DNA of 64,000 bases from Sordaria brevicollis (lineage: Eukaryota > Ascomycota > Sordariomycetes > Sordariales > Sordariaceae), in NCBI GenBank assembly GCA_033439795.1, contig JAUTDP010000006.1, positions 248,001-312,000 on the forward strand, in the 5' to 3' direction. This document shows, in pieces, positions 47,301-58,214 of the stretch. Numbering within the stretch: the stretch's first letter is position 1; every line of letters begins with the position of its first letter. Made by a program: the position numbers and the translations under genes. Below the pieces are notes generated by a model. It made no database searches. It was not told the origin of the DNA and worked only from the letters and a program-made list of their open reading frames with translations.

Positions 47301-49784
47301 ATGGCGCGGTTGGGCCAATTGTCCTTTGCCATCTCACCAACCGGTCGTCGATCTCTCCTGGCAAGGTCGCTTGGATCAACCAGAACAAAACCCTCCCTGC
47401 TACCCTTCCAACAGACTCGACATGGCTTCTTCGCCTCAGGCGACACCAAGCCCAAACCAAAAACCCGGGTCCCTCGATCCCTCTCGGCGGTATTCCTTGG
47501 CTCCCTGCTTGTTCTCTCGCTCAACCCGACGGCTGATGTTCTCCAGACGTTCGACTCTACCGACCAGACCGTGAAGACAGATCGATCGAGCAACACAGAG
47601 CTCCCCCCTCATGAGCTTGAATCTCACGGCGAGATTGACGACCATGGCACCTGGTCCAAACTCGTCGATGGCTTCGAAGGCCTTTCGGCCGTGACTTCGG
47701 CCGAGGCTGGCAAGCTGTCCAACAAGCTGGTCGATCTGGTTCTACCCGAGTGGTCTAAATTGATTCCTGGTTATATTCGAAAGCTCCAACGGGAGCTGAA
47801 CATGGCCCCAGGTTCTCTCGCCGCTGAGATCTGGGCAGAGGCTCGCGATCCCGCTGTGAATCCGGAAATCCAGTACTCGGCCAAGGTCCGTGTTTCGGAG
47901 GACCTCTGCGACGAAGAGAAGACTTTCCTGGCGCGCAGGAAAAAGATCACGGCCGTTGCGCTGGCTCACTATCTCGGTCTGAAAGAGGAGGAAATCAACC
48001 CAGAGGATGTTCCTACTATCGCCATCTGTGGCTCCGGTGGCGGTCTCAGGGCGCTCGTCGCTGGAACCGGGTCATATATGGCGGCGGCAGAGGACGGCCT
48101 CTTCGACTGTATCACGTATACATCAGGTGTCAGTGGATCCTGCTGGCTTCAGTCTCTGTACTATTCCTCCCTTTCGGGCGGTGATTTCCAGCGAACCATC
48201 AACCACTTGAAAGCACGTCTCGGCATCCATATTGCTTACCCGCCTACTGCTTTCTCGGCGATCCTTTCTGCGCCGACGAACAAGTTGCTGCTGACCGCCA
48301 TGGTAGAAAAGTTGAAGGGTGACCCAGAAGCCGACTTCGGGCTTGTTGATGCCTACGGAATGCTGCTGGCAGCTAGGTTGTTCATTCCGAAAGGAGAACT
48401 AGGAGTTAACACGCAGGACTTCAAGCTTTCCAACCAACAGGAGTACGTTCGTTACGGACAAAATCCCTTGCCCATTTATACAGCTGTGCGCCACGAGATT
48501 CCGGAGCTTGACGAAGCTGGTAACGAGAAGTCTCATGCTTCAGAGGAGGCAAAAGCTGAAGCCAAGAAGGAAGCATGGTTTCAATGGTTCGAAATGACGC
48601 CCTTTGAGCTTTTCTGCGAAGAGTTTACTGCCGGTATCCCTACATGGGCCATGGGCAGAAGGTTCCAAAACGGCGTCAATTTGCCTACGACAGAAGGCTT
48701 CTACCTTCCCGAGATTAGATTGCCGGTGCTCCTGGGAATATGGGGTAGTGCGTTCTGCGCAACACTCAGCCATTACTATCGTGAGATCCGCCCGCTGATT
48801 CAGAGCCTTGGTGGTTTCCAGGCTGTTGACAACCTGATCTGGGGCCACAACGAGGATCTGAGCAAGGTTCATCCAATCGACCCAGCTACGATTCCGAATT
48901 TCATTCATGGGATGAATGGCCAGCTGCCCAGCACGGTACCTAGGCTTGCATACGACTCGGATTACATCCAACTCATGGACTCTGGCATGTCCAACAACCT
49001 TCCCATCTATCCATTACTGCGTCCGGGTCGCAACGTCGACATCATAGTCGCATTCGATGCTTCTGCTGACATCAAGACGGACAACTGGCTCTCCGTTGTC
49101 GAGGGTTACGCAAGGCAAAGGGGCATCAAGGGATGGCCAATAGGTGCCGGCTGGCCAAGACCCTCTGCATCGCCCTCCACGACCGCCAAAGAACTGAAGG
49201 AAGCCGAAGAAGCCACAGAAGCGGAAGCTGACAACAAGCTCGCCCAAGCCAAAGCTGACCAGGCCACTCGACACGCCGACGACCCCAACGTCAAGCCAGA
49301 GGGTGAAAGTGACAAGAGCCTGATGAGCCAGCAAGAGAAATACGACCAAACCGCCAGCGAGCTCGGCTACTGCACCGTCTGGGTTGGAACGACCCAGGAG
49401 CGCCGCACCGACGACCCGCCACCGCCGCCCGTGGATGATAGCTCGTCGTGGAAGCTCATGGAGCCGGACGCCGGCATTGCTGTCGTTTACATGCCATTCT
49501 TGGCCAACGAAAAGGTCCCCGGCTCCGTTGATCCGGCCTCGAGCGACTACATGAGCACATGGAACTTTGTGTACACGCCGGAGCAGGTCGACCAGGTCGT
49601 TGCACTCGCGAGGGCAAACTATGAAGAGGGTAAGGAGAAGATCCGGGCGACGGTGAGGGCCGTGTACGAGCGCAAGAAGAAGAGGAGGTTGGAGATGGAG
49701 AAGAGAATGGCGGAGGAGAGACAAAGAAGGAGGATCAGATTGGGTATTGAGGGTAAGCTGGGCGAGGGCGATCACTTCAGTTAA
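47301..49784 (+). CDS. cPLA2/patatin-type phospholipase with mitochondrial-like N-terminus
   Basis: One exon, 827 aa, start in GAAGATGGCG. The fold belongs to the cytosolic PLA2/lysophospholipase catalytic group: oxyanion strand CGSGGGLRAL (Arg250), nucleophile elbow SGVSGS (Ser278), and the dyad aspartate in MDSGMSNNLPIYP (Asp560). Such enzymes cleave fatty acids from glycerophospholipids with a Ser-Asp dyad. Residues 1-55 are Arg/Ser/Leu-rich without acids, and 61-80 (SLSAVFLGSLLVLSLN) could be one membrane span, so a mitochondrial membrane location is likely but inferred. An Ala/Glu/Lys-rich insertion (about 625-680) interrupts the domain, and the C-terminus is a basic coiled coil (KKKRRLEMEKRMAEERQRR). 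A role in mitochondrial lipid turnover is only a suggestion. Confidence 0.87.
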   Translation: MARLGQLSFAISPTGRRSLLARSLGSTRTKPSLLPFQQTRHGFFASGDTKPKPKTRVPRSLSAVFLGSLLVLSLNPTADVLQTFDSTDQTVKTDRSSNTELPPHELESHGEIDDHGTWSKLVDGFEGLSAVTSAEAGKLSNKLVDLVLPEWSKLIPGYIRKLQRELNMAPGSLAAEIWAEARDPAVNPEIQYSAKVRVSEDLCDEEKTFLARRKKITAVALAHYLGLKEEEINPEDVPTIAICGSGGGLRALVAGTGSYMAAAEDGLFDCITYTSGVSGSCWLQSLYYSSLSGGDFQRTINHLKARLGIHIAYPPTAFSAILSAPTNKLLLTAMVEKLKGDPEADFGLVDAYGMLLAARLFIPKGELGVNTQDFKLSNQQEYVRYGQNPLPIYTAVRHEIPELDEAGNEKSHASEEAKAEAKKEAWFQWFEMTPFELFCEEFTAGIPTWAMGRRFQNGVNLPTTEGFYLPEIRLPVLLGIWGSAFCATLSHYYREIRPLIQSLGGFQAVDNLIWGHNEDLSKVHPIDPATIPNFIHGMNGQLPSTVPRLAYDSDYIQLMDSGMSNNLPIYPLLRPGRNVDIIVAFDASADIKTDNWLSVVEGYARQRGIKGWPIGAGWPRPSASPSTTAKELKEAEEATEAEADNKLAQAKADQATRHADDPNVKPEGESDKSLMSQQEKYDQTASELGYCTVWVGTTQERRTDDPPPPPVDDSSSWKLMEPDAGIAVVYMPFLANEKVPGSVDPASSDYMSTWNFVYTPEQVDQVVALARANYEEGKEKIRATVRAVYERKKKRRLEMEKRMAEERQRRRIRLGIEGKLGEGDHFS

Positions 49785-51759
49785 GCGAGCGCGTTTTGTG
49801 TGTCTCTTGGTGCTGTTTCTTCACGACGAATGAGATGAGATGATGGATGGTTATACCCCAAAAGTAGGAGCAGAATGAACGAGGCAAAGTCATGCCGTGG
49901 GAAATAATAAAGGCTTGGAGAGATAGACACCTAATGTCATGTTAAAGTAACTAGAGCTCGTTTAAAATCCAGAGTTCCCTTTGTACATAAGAAACCCGAC
50001 GACACTCAGACTTTCCTGGACACGCCCTTGAAATCAACTACTAAATACCTAAGCTTTATGATGCCTCACACTCTTTTAAGTCATCCTAACTTAAATTTTG
50101 GCCTTTGGTTAAGCTCCTTTGATGCTCTTCCGAACAACCCTGCAAAGTCAGGTCCGTTCTTTCTTTTCAAACGAAGTTCAAGTTAACCGTGGATGATTGA
50201 ACAGACAGATATCGGACTAATAAACAAAATTAGAGGAAAAGGAACAGTCCAACTGCAGACTGTCATCACAACAACTAGTCATCAACATTCTCTTTTTCCA
50301 AGTACACCTATTCCATGTTCAGTGCATTATCTACCTGTTTCACGGCCACGCGCATCTTCAACTCGTAGTTTTTTCGGCACGCACGCCGCTTTAGCGGGTG
50401 AGAGTCTGGAAATGTGGTTTTCTATGAGATCAAAATGACACAAATTTCACAACGCCGAAGTTAAGCTACCAGTGGCAGTAGACAGGTGCAGTGGTTTCCT
50501 CCTTGAACCAAATGTCTTTGGGCCAAGATTAGCCAGTGTTTTGCAAAAAGAGTCCCGAAAACAAATATTTCAACCCTCGCTCATACCTCGACTCATCTGG
50601 TTTGCTATGTTTGATTACCCGACGTCACTACGTAGTCATTCTTTGATCTATTTACGGGTCTGTATTATTGAACCACCCAGAGTCGTCACGGACTCGAAAG
50701 ATTTTTCGTTATGCATCTATCCCGATCTATGCACTGGAAGCTGGAACTGATGCATCCGCCTGGTATATTTGGTGGGCAAGTGAGACGAACGTGATGGAAG
50801 GAAGAATGGGACGGAAGCGAGAAGGAGGAAAGAATGCGTGGATCACGACGAGACGGAAGGAGACTCGATGGAAGGGGTGATCTGGATGGGCCCCGGGATG
50901 GATGGTGCGCACGTGTCAGTAGTTTTCGGTCGGGTCCCCTCGTCTGGCACTTCGCTCTTGCCGGTTTTCATCTGCTTCGTATCAAGATGGAGGTGGGAAG
51001 GAACAAGGGAGTACGTGTGGTGAGGCGTTTGTTACAAAACCATTCATTTTCTGAATTGCGTGCCCCCAGATATGCTTAAGGAGCGATATGGTCATGTCAT
51101 GTACTTCGTTGATGCCTTCGTAAAAATTTTGACTTCTTAATGCTACACATACAAATAATCATCTTCCCACTCCTTTTCCCAGGCCCCGGCTACTTTTTTG
51201 ATATTATACACTGAGAAAGAAAAAGGGGTACAGAATACGACTTGTTCTGTCCCTTTCCGCCTCGAAAGCAAAGCCAAGCAGCCACCAAATCCCAGTCCGC
51301 ATCCGAGTCTCCACCTCACCTCTTTCTACTCTGGTATATGTGACGGTGAGGGATATGTGTGTGTCTCTGTGTGCGTGTATATGTGTATGTTAGGTCCGTT
51401 GCGCGCAAAGTCTCTCTATACAACAACTCGTCTCGGGGGAAAAAGGAGCAAGAAACAGTAGACGGAAAGGAGATACCAAATCTCCTCCCCCTGCCAGTTC
51501 ATCCTTAGTTAAAAGGACGAAGTGGGACAGAATCATGAGTGGATTTTGCCCACTGCACGAGCATCCACTCGCTGAGTTACCCTATAAGCCTCTCGTGACG
51601 TCTTTCGAGCTGGTGGGCCGCACAACACTCGGAGACGACGAGTTCAAGCAGACCCACTGCTTGTCTCCGTTTCCTCCCCCATTCATCCTACACACTTTCC
51701 ATTGCCTCAACTCCATCCCCTGTTGTCTGCCATCTTACTCCAACTTTCGATCCTCTCAG
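49785..51759. other. convergent intergenic region
   Basis: 2 kb between the phospholipase and mL44 3' ends. A TG/GTGT-rich patch lies at 51,355-51,390. No gene is supported. Confidence 0.55.
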
Positions 51760-53079
51760 TTAACGGGAGATGATCTCACCCATATCAATGTACGCTGGCT
51801 TCCAGGGCTTGGCACCCTCCTCCAACATGTCGCTGGGTACCCGAGGGTTCTCGCCAGGGCTATAGAGATACCAAGCCTTCAAAGCATTCATGGCGGCCTT
51901 GAAGCGGGCGTGGTCGAGAGAGGCGGCAGCACCCTCGCCGAGCTTGTCGCTGCCACTGTAGATACCGACAACGAAGACGGGAGTGCGGGACTGACGACCA
52001 GTCTCGGAGAGGAGGCGGGCCACGGGAGGCTCAAAGTCCTCACGTGCGCAGAGGGCGGCGAGCTCGCGAGTGGGATACTTGAATTCGAAGAGCTTGGCGA
52101 TGTCGAGGGTGCGCGACATGATGTGCGCCTTGACGAAGGCCTTGGCGGCTTCACGGCCGCAGTGGGCGTAGATGGCGCCGACGACGGCGCGCACAAAGTA
52201 GGCGTGGGCGCGCTCGGCAGCGGCCCGGGTGTCGGGGTTGCCGTAGCGGTCGTAGCTGACGTCCTGGTCCTGCTCGTTGGCCACCATCTCGGCCTCCTCC
52301 TCATCGGGAGTCTTGTCCTGGTCCTGCTCCTCCATCGCCTTCTCCAGGTCGGCAGCAATCTTGGGGTCGTTGCGCACAACATCACCGAACTCGTCATCGA
52401 GAACGACACGCGAGGCCATACCGCGGCGCCACTTGAACTTCTCGAGGAACTCAAGCTCCGTACGCCTGTAGCCGAAACTTGTGATAGAGACGCCGGGCTT
52501 GAGGGCATCGAACTGCAGAAGACCGGGATCCACCTCGCCGCCGGGTACAGCCGCAGTATCAATACCCCATGACCGCGCAATCTGGAGCAAGGGCTTGGGT
52601 CCGGCATAAGCCTTCATGGCACTGAAAAGAATTCCCTGGGGTAGGCGGGGGTATTTGCAGAGAAGCCATTCGGCAATGTGGTAGTTGATGAGGGTCTGGC
52701 CAACGAAGGCGAGGTTGGCGTTGTTGAACTGAGGGTTTTCGTCGGCCGAGGCGTCGACCAGTGTCCTTGCCAATGTCTGTAGGGGAATCTTGGGAGAGAG
52801 GTTCAAACGGGCGTGGAGGGCGGCAAGCTTGGCCGAAGTCAAGGCCCGTTCGGGGAGGGGCGACGGTAGGGACTCGGCCGCGGGGGGGAGGGGCTCGAGA
52901 GGAGGGAACCGGTCATTGCTGAAGTCGGAGGAGGCATCGTGCTGGGCGAGGGCAGCTGTTGATTGCGATCGTACCGAGATTGCGGATCGGGATCGGAGGG
53001 CGGCAGTGGCGGGCGACACTCCGGAGCGAGCGGCGACGAGCAGCCGGCTCGTCAAGCTGGGCGTTGCTATCCTCTTCAT
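51760..53079 (-). CDS. mrpl3: mitochondrial large-subunit ribosomal protein mL44 (MRPL3)
   Basis: One exon, 439 aa. MRPL3/mL44 has an RNase III-like fold and a dsRNA-binding domain, and sits in the large subunit of fungal and animal mitoribosomes; it is not a nuclease. Residues 1-45 are basic and Ser/Ala/Arg-rich, a presequence. The RNase III-like region is about 80-250 (NANLAFVGQTLINYHIAEWLLCKYPRLP; AVVGAIYAHCGREAAKAFVKAHI later), with an acidic linker (EEQDQDKTPDEEEAEM) between its parts. The dsRNA-binding part is about 335-439 (EDFEPPVARLLSETGRQS ... ARFKAAMNALKAWYL). The start at 53,079 is the first ATG; the frame further upstream opens only at TTG. It is divergent from the small gene at 53,843. 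Confidence 0.9.
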   Translation of the reverse strand: MKRIATPSLTSRLLVAARSGVSPATAALRSRSAISVRSQSTAALAQHDASSDFSNDRFPPLEPLPPAAESLPSPLPERALTSAKLAALHARLNLSPKIPLQTLARTLVDASADENPQFNNANLAFVGQTLINYHIAEWLLCKYPRLPQGILFSAMKAYAGPKPLLQIARSWGIDTAAVPGGEVDPGLLQFDALKPGVSITSFGYRRTELEFLEKFKWRRGMASRVVLDDEFGDVVRNDPKIAADLEKAMEEQDQDKTPDEEEAEMVANEQDQDVSYDRYGNPDTRAAAERAHAYFVRAVVGAIYAHCGREAAKAFVKAHIMSRTLDIAKLFEFKYPTRELAALCAREDFEPPVARLLSETGRQSRTPVFVVGIYSGSDKLGEGAAASLDHARFKAAMNALKAWYLYSPGENPRVPSDMLEEGAKPWKPAYIDMGEIISR

Positions 53080-53842
53080 GGGTGATATGTTTATTGCGTG
53101 TTGGTCGGCTCGACAACCGGATGTTGATAGCAGTGATGAGGGGCCCGGGTTCCGCAAGTGTGCGCCGTCTGGAGGCCCTGCCAAGGATGGGATAAAGTGA
53201 GGGAAATCGGACGGACAGGTGGTGAGCCGGTGGTCGCGGGGTGGGAAGCTCAGTTCGGGGTCCCGGTCGGAGTCGCGCGGTGATCGGATGGGTTCTTCGT
53301 TCAGACTCGGCCGGCCGTCGAACACGGGTAAAAAAAAGTTCTCCAATCTGAACGCTCACCACACGACGAGCCCACCCAAGCCCACCACCCACAGCCGTGA
53401 ATCAGTGCTCAAGCGCAGGGGTCACTCCCCCGGAACCCGAGCCATAGAAATGGGTTAACATAATTCGCTGTTGGCCGAGTGAGGGGTCTCCACAATCTCC
53501 ATCTTCAAGTTCGATCCACAATCTGCACTGTCTGTTTAGCATGTAGTGCACCGTTGTGGACAAGCGGGAGCTGCCCGCCGCTCGCCTGCCGTGTGCCGCC
53601 AGCGCCCCCGGCCGCAGTTGGAACGATTGGGAAGGGGACTTTGGGACCTGGAAGTTGATGCCATCTAGCCCCTCGCCAGCCTAGCCGGAATAACCAATCG
53701 TCCTTTCTCATTATTGCCCAGGTGTAACATCACCACTGTTGTCGTTCGCAAGTCATTCAAAGTTGACGTCGAGGAGAGTTCCTTGTTATTCAACGACAAA
53801 CCTTATACCCACCACAACCAAATCCCTCAGAACACTATCACA
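53080..53842. promoter_or_regulatory. shared divergent promoter of mL44 and the small membrane-protein gene
   Basis: 763 bp between two outward start codons. Both neighbours appear to be mitochondrial, so co-regulation is possible. No motif is assigned. Confidence 0.5.
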
Positions 53843-54388
53843 ATGGTGCGTATCAATCAATTGCTTGAGATGGTCGTCATCACTAAGACGTTTTGCGCCT
53901 GCTAACTATCCCATCCACAGGGCGGCGGTCACCGAGTTCCGTGAGTTTCATCGTCCCGATATGCGCCGAGCGCGCATCTTGTCAATGGTGCGAATTCCGT
54001 CCTAACCGTCGCTTTATCTTCAACCTCAAGCTACCCCAAGCACGTCTGGTCGCCTTCGGGTGGTTGGTACGCTCAGCCGGCCAACTGGAAGAGGAACACT
54101 GCCGTGCTCGGCGGCGTCGTCTTCCTCATCACCGCCGCAGTCTGGAAGCTTAGTGCCGAGAAGGAGTACCGTCACAAGATGCCCGAGCCCGGCCGTTTCT
54201 ACCCCAGCAGATAGTATGTTTTTCTCAACCCGATCCGCACTTATACACTCTTGCGCTCGCACGCCGTGGGAACTTTGTCAAGCTAACGCAATCGTTTTCA
54301 CCTACACAGCTGGAGCAGGCAAATCATCGAATACGAGCGGGCGCAAAAGGCAAACGGGACGGCGGGCGCGACGGAGGAGAAGAAGTAG
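53843..54388 (+). CDS. 94-aa single-span membrane protein, possible complex I accessory subunit
   Basis: Four exons: 53843-53845 (only ATG), 53921-53940, 54031-54213 and 54310-54388. Joined, they give MGGGHRVPYPKHVWSPSGG then WYAQPANWKRN. One membrane helix lies at about 33-48 (TAVLGGVVFLITAAVW), followed by SAEKEYRHKMPEPGRFYPSRYW and a charged tail. All introns have GT..AG ends, with CTAAC branch sites visible in introns 1 and 2. A short span with KMPEPGRFYPSR after it recalls small accessory subunits of fungal NADH:ubiquinone oxidoreductase (NDUFB4-like). That identity is from resemblance only. The gene is nearly invisible to open-frame searches because of the tiny exons. Confidence 0.8.
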
Positions 54389-55607
54389 ATTTTGACGGGG
54401 GTTCTTTGTGACATACATACCATACTGGCTTGCCAGCCACCGGGCCGTCGAAGGGCAAACAGTACAACATTGGCTTTGACCAAAGACTGGATGGTATAAC
54501 AGGACATCCTGTTTTGGCTTGGCTATAAGGACGGTCGGCTGGTGGCGGTAGTAATACAAATTGTTTGGGACGTATCGGAGATTGGCTACGCTTTGCTGGT
54601 GCTTGCTGGTGCTCCCAAAGCCTGCCTAGGTGTGTGGATGATGAAAGCTAACCAGATGGAGTTCAGTTTTGTCGGGAAATCTTGGAGGCCCAATCATTCC
54701 TACTTTCTGGAAGCATAAGCGTTCGGCGAGGAAAGATCCCACGCAAGACATCAGCCACTTCAAAACATTTTGAGTGGTGAGCACTCATATATCATGGCAT
54801 GTCGTTCAAAAGTGTAAATGGAAACAGACAAGGAAAGCTGTTGTGGAAACCTCAACAGTTTATTTAATCGATGTGGGCCTCTACGGAACTCACTTCCTGG
54901 TTGTGCGGAGCTTTTCGGTCGGTTCATGACTCGGAGGTCGGGATCAAGCCACCGGACACGGGGCGGACCTGTGGGGCTTTGCCCCGTCCGGAGCCCGGTC
55001 ATCCGGATCGAGCTGATACCGATGAGTGTAATCCGTCTCCCACGAAGACTACTAAGTCCCAGATCTCTGCCTCGCGGATACTTAGATGATCACGGGATGC
55101 TGGGCACTAGTTAATGGCAACACATCCAAAAGGTGCCCTGTCCATATATCTAGTTATCGGTATATGTACATGTACGGTATGACAGCTATTACTCCGACAT
55201 TTTCAGATGCCATAAACCATTGCCTTATTTCAATATGTCTTATAATACCGTGAGACCACATACGTCTGCAGAAAATAAAAGGTAGCACATTACCATCACG
55301 GTGAACTTGTGTCACGGCTGCCTTTTTGAACATTGGCGGTCTTGGGGAGTTGCCAAATCTATTTGGCTTTCAATTCAGTTCCAGCCGGGGTTTTCGGCAC
55401 ACCTTCTACCGATGCTCCTCAGACCAAAACATTCCACCTCGGGTTTCTTCATTTTTGCGGCTCAAAATTTTTGATCCAAAACTCCATGTCGCTGGGGTAT
55501 AACATCCCAAAGTAAGACACAAGTTCTCCATTACATCACAATGAACACCGTCCCGTTTGAGACCGACCATGTGAGGCGATTCCTAGAAGTCCCTAGCAAC
55601 CGATGGA
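54389..55607. other. convergent intergenic region
   Basis: 1.2 kb between the small-protein gene and PP4 3' ends. No open frame with a domain and no repeat was noticed. Confidence 0.55.
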
Positions 55608-57092
55608 TTAGAGGAAGTAGTCGGCAACCGGCTTCTTGGCCGGCATTCCCCTCGAATCCTGAGGAGCCGCCTGGAAGACGCGGTAGCGCCTTGCTGGGCC
55701 CTTCATCGGTTGTGGTTCACCATCACCAAGCCCCACGCCGCCATCACTGCGATTGACCTCGCCATTACTACGGGCCAGCACGCCCATACCCGAGTCATCT
55801 TCCGATAACTCAAGCAGTGCCGCAACGTTTCCGCAGCGGTAACAGTAATTTGGCGCTGACCAAACAGTAACGATGCTGGCATCGAACATCTCCTTAAAAC
55901 CTTCCATGACCAGCTGGTGGGCGCGGGCGATAAGGCTAAGGTCGTTGCGATGGTTGAACACTTTGACGATATCGGCTCCGAAAAGGAAGCCAGCACCACG
56001 AGGCGACAGCCCCCAGCCATCGATTTCGTCCGGATCAGACCACAAGAGGTCGCACATTGCACCCTCATGAGGCACTTCCTGCTTTCGGTCGAGAAGCCTG
56101 ATCTTATCAACCTTGTCTATCAGTGGGCTGAGACCGCCATGCACACACAGAACGGCGCCGGCTGGGTTGCCCACTGATCCTCTGCTCGATCCTGACGCGC
56201 CTGAACCAGGCGGGCCGGTATTACTTGGTGGTGGTATCCCGTTCGTCCTGCTCTGTAAATCGTTGTTTGTGCCGTTGTTGGGCCGAGGAAACCTGCTCAT
56301 GACTTCGCCCTGTGCGTTGCACACCTCGATTTCCACCTCGTCGCCTTCTGGTGTCGTGGGTACACTGGACTCGCCGGCACTTGGCGAGATTGTATTGGAG
56401 GCCCCGAGAACAATAGCGCCCAAGGCAAGATAGTCGAACACATCGCAACAGTAGCGCCAAACATTTGCGCTACCGTACTTCCTGTAGCACTCGTCGTAGA
56501 AGCCGTAAACAGTCGTAATTTGTCGTGATTCGTGGTTGCCCCTGATAAGTGTCATGCGATCGGGGTATCGAACTTTGAGGCAGAGAAGAAGTAAGAACGT
56601 TTCGAGCGAGTAGAAACCGCGGTCCACGAAATCTCCTGTCCATATACAACAATAAGACAGTCAGTTTGACGTGGTCTCAGTGGCAGGAGGCGCGGGATGG
56701 TCAACTCTACCCATAAACAGATAATTGGTATCTGGAGGATCGCCACCGACGCGAAATAGTTCCATCAAGTCATGGAACTGGCCGTGGATGTCTCCGCATA
56801 TCTTGTTGCCGCTGGGTCAGATTCGGTGCGCCTTCATTTCGGACATGTGAGCTCAAGACGTACCGTTACCGGCGCATTAACTGTGACCACATTCCCCTCT
56901 TCAATCAATATTTCCCGTGCCTTGTGACAGAGTTCGCGAACATCGGATTCTGGTATTGGCCGGCATGCTCGTAGCTGAGCGATCGCCCTATCCACCACAC
57001 AGGTCAGTTACCACGAGCGAAGGCCACTGGCGGGCGCTTTCGTAGGCCCGGTCCCAAGAGCCCAAGAACACTAACCTGTCCAGGTCACTCAT
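55608..57092 (-). CDS. pph3: protein phosphatase PP4 catalytic subunit, with loop insertions
   Basis: Exons 57092-57076, 56987-56864, 56801-56711 and 56635-55608 encode 419 aa. PP4 is a metal-dependent Ser/Thr phosphatase (yeast Pph3) acting in DNA-damage recovery and signalling. Catalytic motifs are complete: CGDIHGQ (49-55), GDFVDRG (78-84), GNHE (110-113), HGGL (243-246) and [11 protein letters not shown]. The C-terminus ends in VADYFL, the PP2A-group tail that is methylated. [12 protein letters not shown] and [18 protein letters not shown] point to PP4 rather than PP2A or PP6. It is about 110 residues longer than animal PP4, by an insertion of about 82 residues (155-237) and one of about 30 just before the C-terminal tail; both are low-complexity Gly/Ser/Pro/Asn sequence. 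Exon 1 codes only MSDLD plus part of Arg6. Symbol by yeast orthology. Confidence 0.93.
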
Positions 57093-58214
57093 AGTTGTGA
57101 TGTTGTTATGTGGTTAAAAAAAAAAAAAAATAAAAAAAAAAAAAACAATGATGCTGCCTCGATTCGAGTGGATGCTGCGCAGAAGGGACAGACTGAGGTG
57201 CGGCCGAAGTCTGTAAATGTAAATGGGATCGAGTTGGGAATGCTTCGCAGGGTCGCGTCAGCTTCGCGTCATGCTATGCCGTGATGTTTGCTAGTCGGTT
57301 GTTGCAGATGCGACAAGTGTGTGTGGTAGCGCCTGGAGATCGGTCGTGATGATGTCGTTGGGATGGGGTGGATGATCTTGACTGGGCCGAGGTGTTCTAG
57401 CCTGGCGACTCTGTTTTTTTGCGACGGGAGCCTAGGGAACGACGGGAACGACCTCAAGAATGACAAGAATGGTATGGCAGCGGTCGTCAATCCCGCCAGC
57501 AAGAAGCAGGGAGTAAGGAGTTTTAGCGACAGGCCCAGGGACCTGGAACTGCCAAGTGAACCGTAGAAATCCCTGTCTGGTGGGGGGAGCGGACGTCAAA
57601 TGGGTCGTGCCTTCTTATCGAGAGGATAACCGCCATTGGCTGAATTTTGCGCTAGACGAGCTAAGGTGCTGTACGTACCTGCCCCTGCCGTGGGGAAGCT
57701 TGGGGCAGGCTGGCGGAAAGTGCAGGAGCGAAGACGCATTTTCGATTCCAGTGCGGAACAGCACGCGAAGCTGCCCACTGAGGTCTGAGAGCTGCCCCTG
57801 GAGCTGACGAGGGGTCCACTGACGAAATATTTCGAGAACCGAACTGCAATTGAAGCTCCATCTTCCCGGACGGAGCTCGACGACACGCTCCACGGTCCAG
57901 CCTGCCCACAACCTTGACCCAAGGAACCCGCCCAGCCGCGTGGTACCTTGCTCTGACATCTGCATTGCACGTTGCGGTTAAACCCAAGCTATTTTATGAC
58001 ATCAAAGGGACCAGACTACTCCCAGCGCATGATGGTCCTATAAGTGTTGCAAAAGGCACCAGTGAGTTCTGTTGGCCCCATAGCCCAAAGTGCGAACCTC
58101 AATGGCTGATCAGAAATTGGCGCAAGCTCCCTAAATCTAGACCCTTTCCCTCTGGATCTTCTTCAGTCATTCATTATACCGGTCCGCCCTCCAATTCGAA
58201 TATCCAATATCATC
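57093..58214. other. intergenic with long A-rich tract
   Basis: 1.1 kb between divergent genes. The tract at 57,115-57,147 is almost pure A on the + strand, immediately upstream of the PP4 start; such stiff tracts exclude nucleosomes in fungal promoters. No gene is supported. Confidence 0.6.
57115..57147. repeat. poly(A)/poly(T) tract ahead of PP4
   Basis: A nearly pure A run with a single T and a single C, 23-55 bp upstream of the PP4 start codon. Confidence 0.9.

Noticed and set aside
51535..52572. 345-codon plus-strand frame
   Set aside because: Antisense of the mL44 gene; hydrophobic Val/Leu/Gly content is a shadow of GC-rich codons.
53080..53346. N-terminal extension of mL44
   Set aside because: Starts at TTG; the ATG at 53,079 begins a proper presequence.
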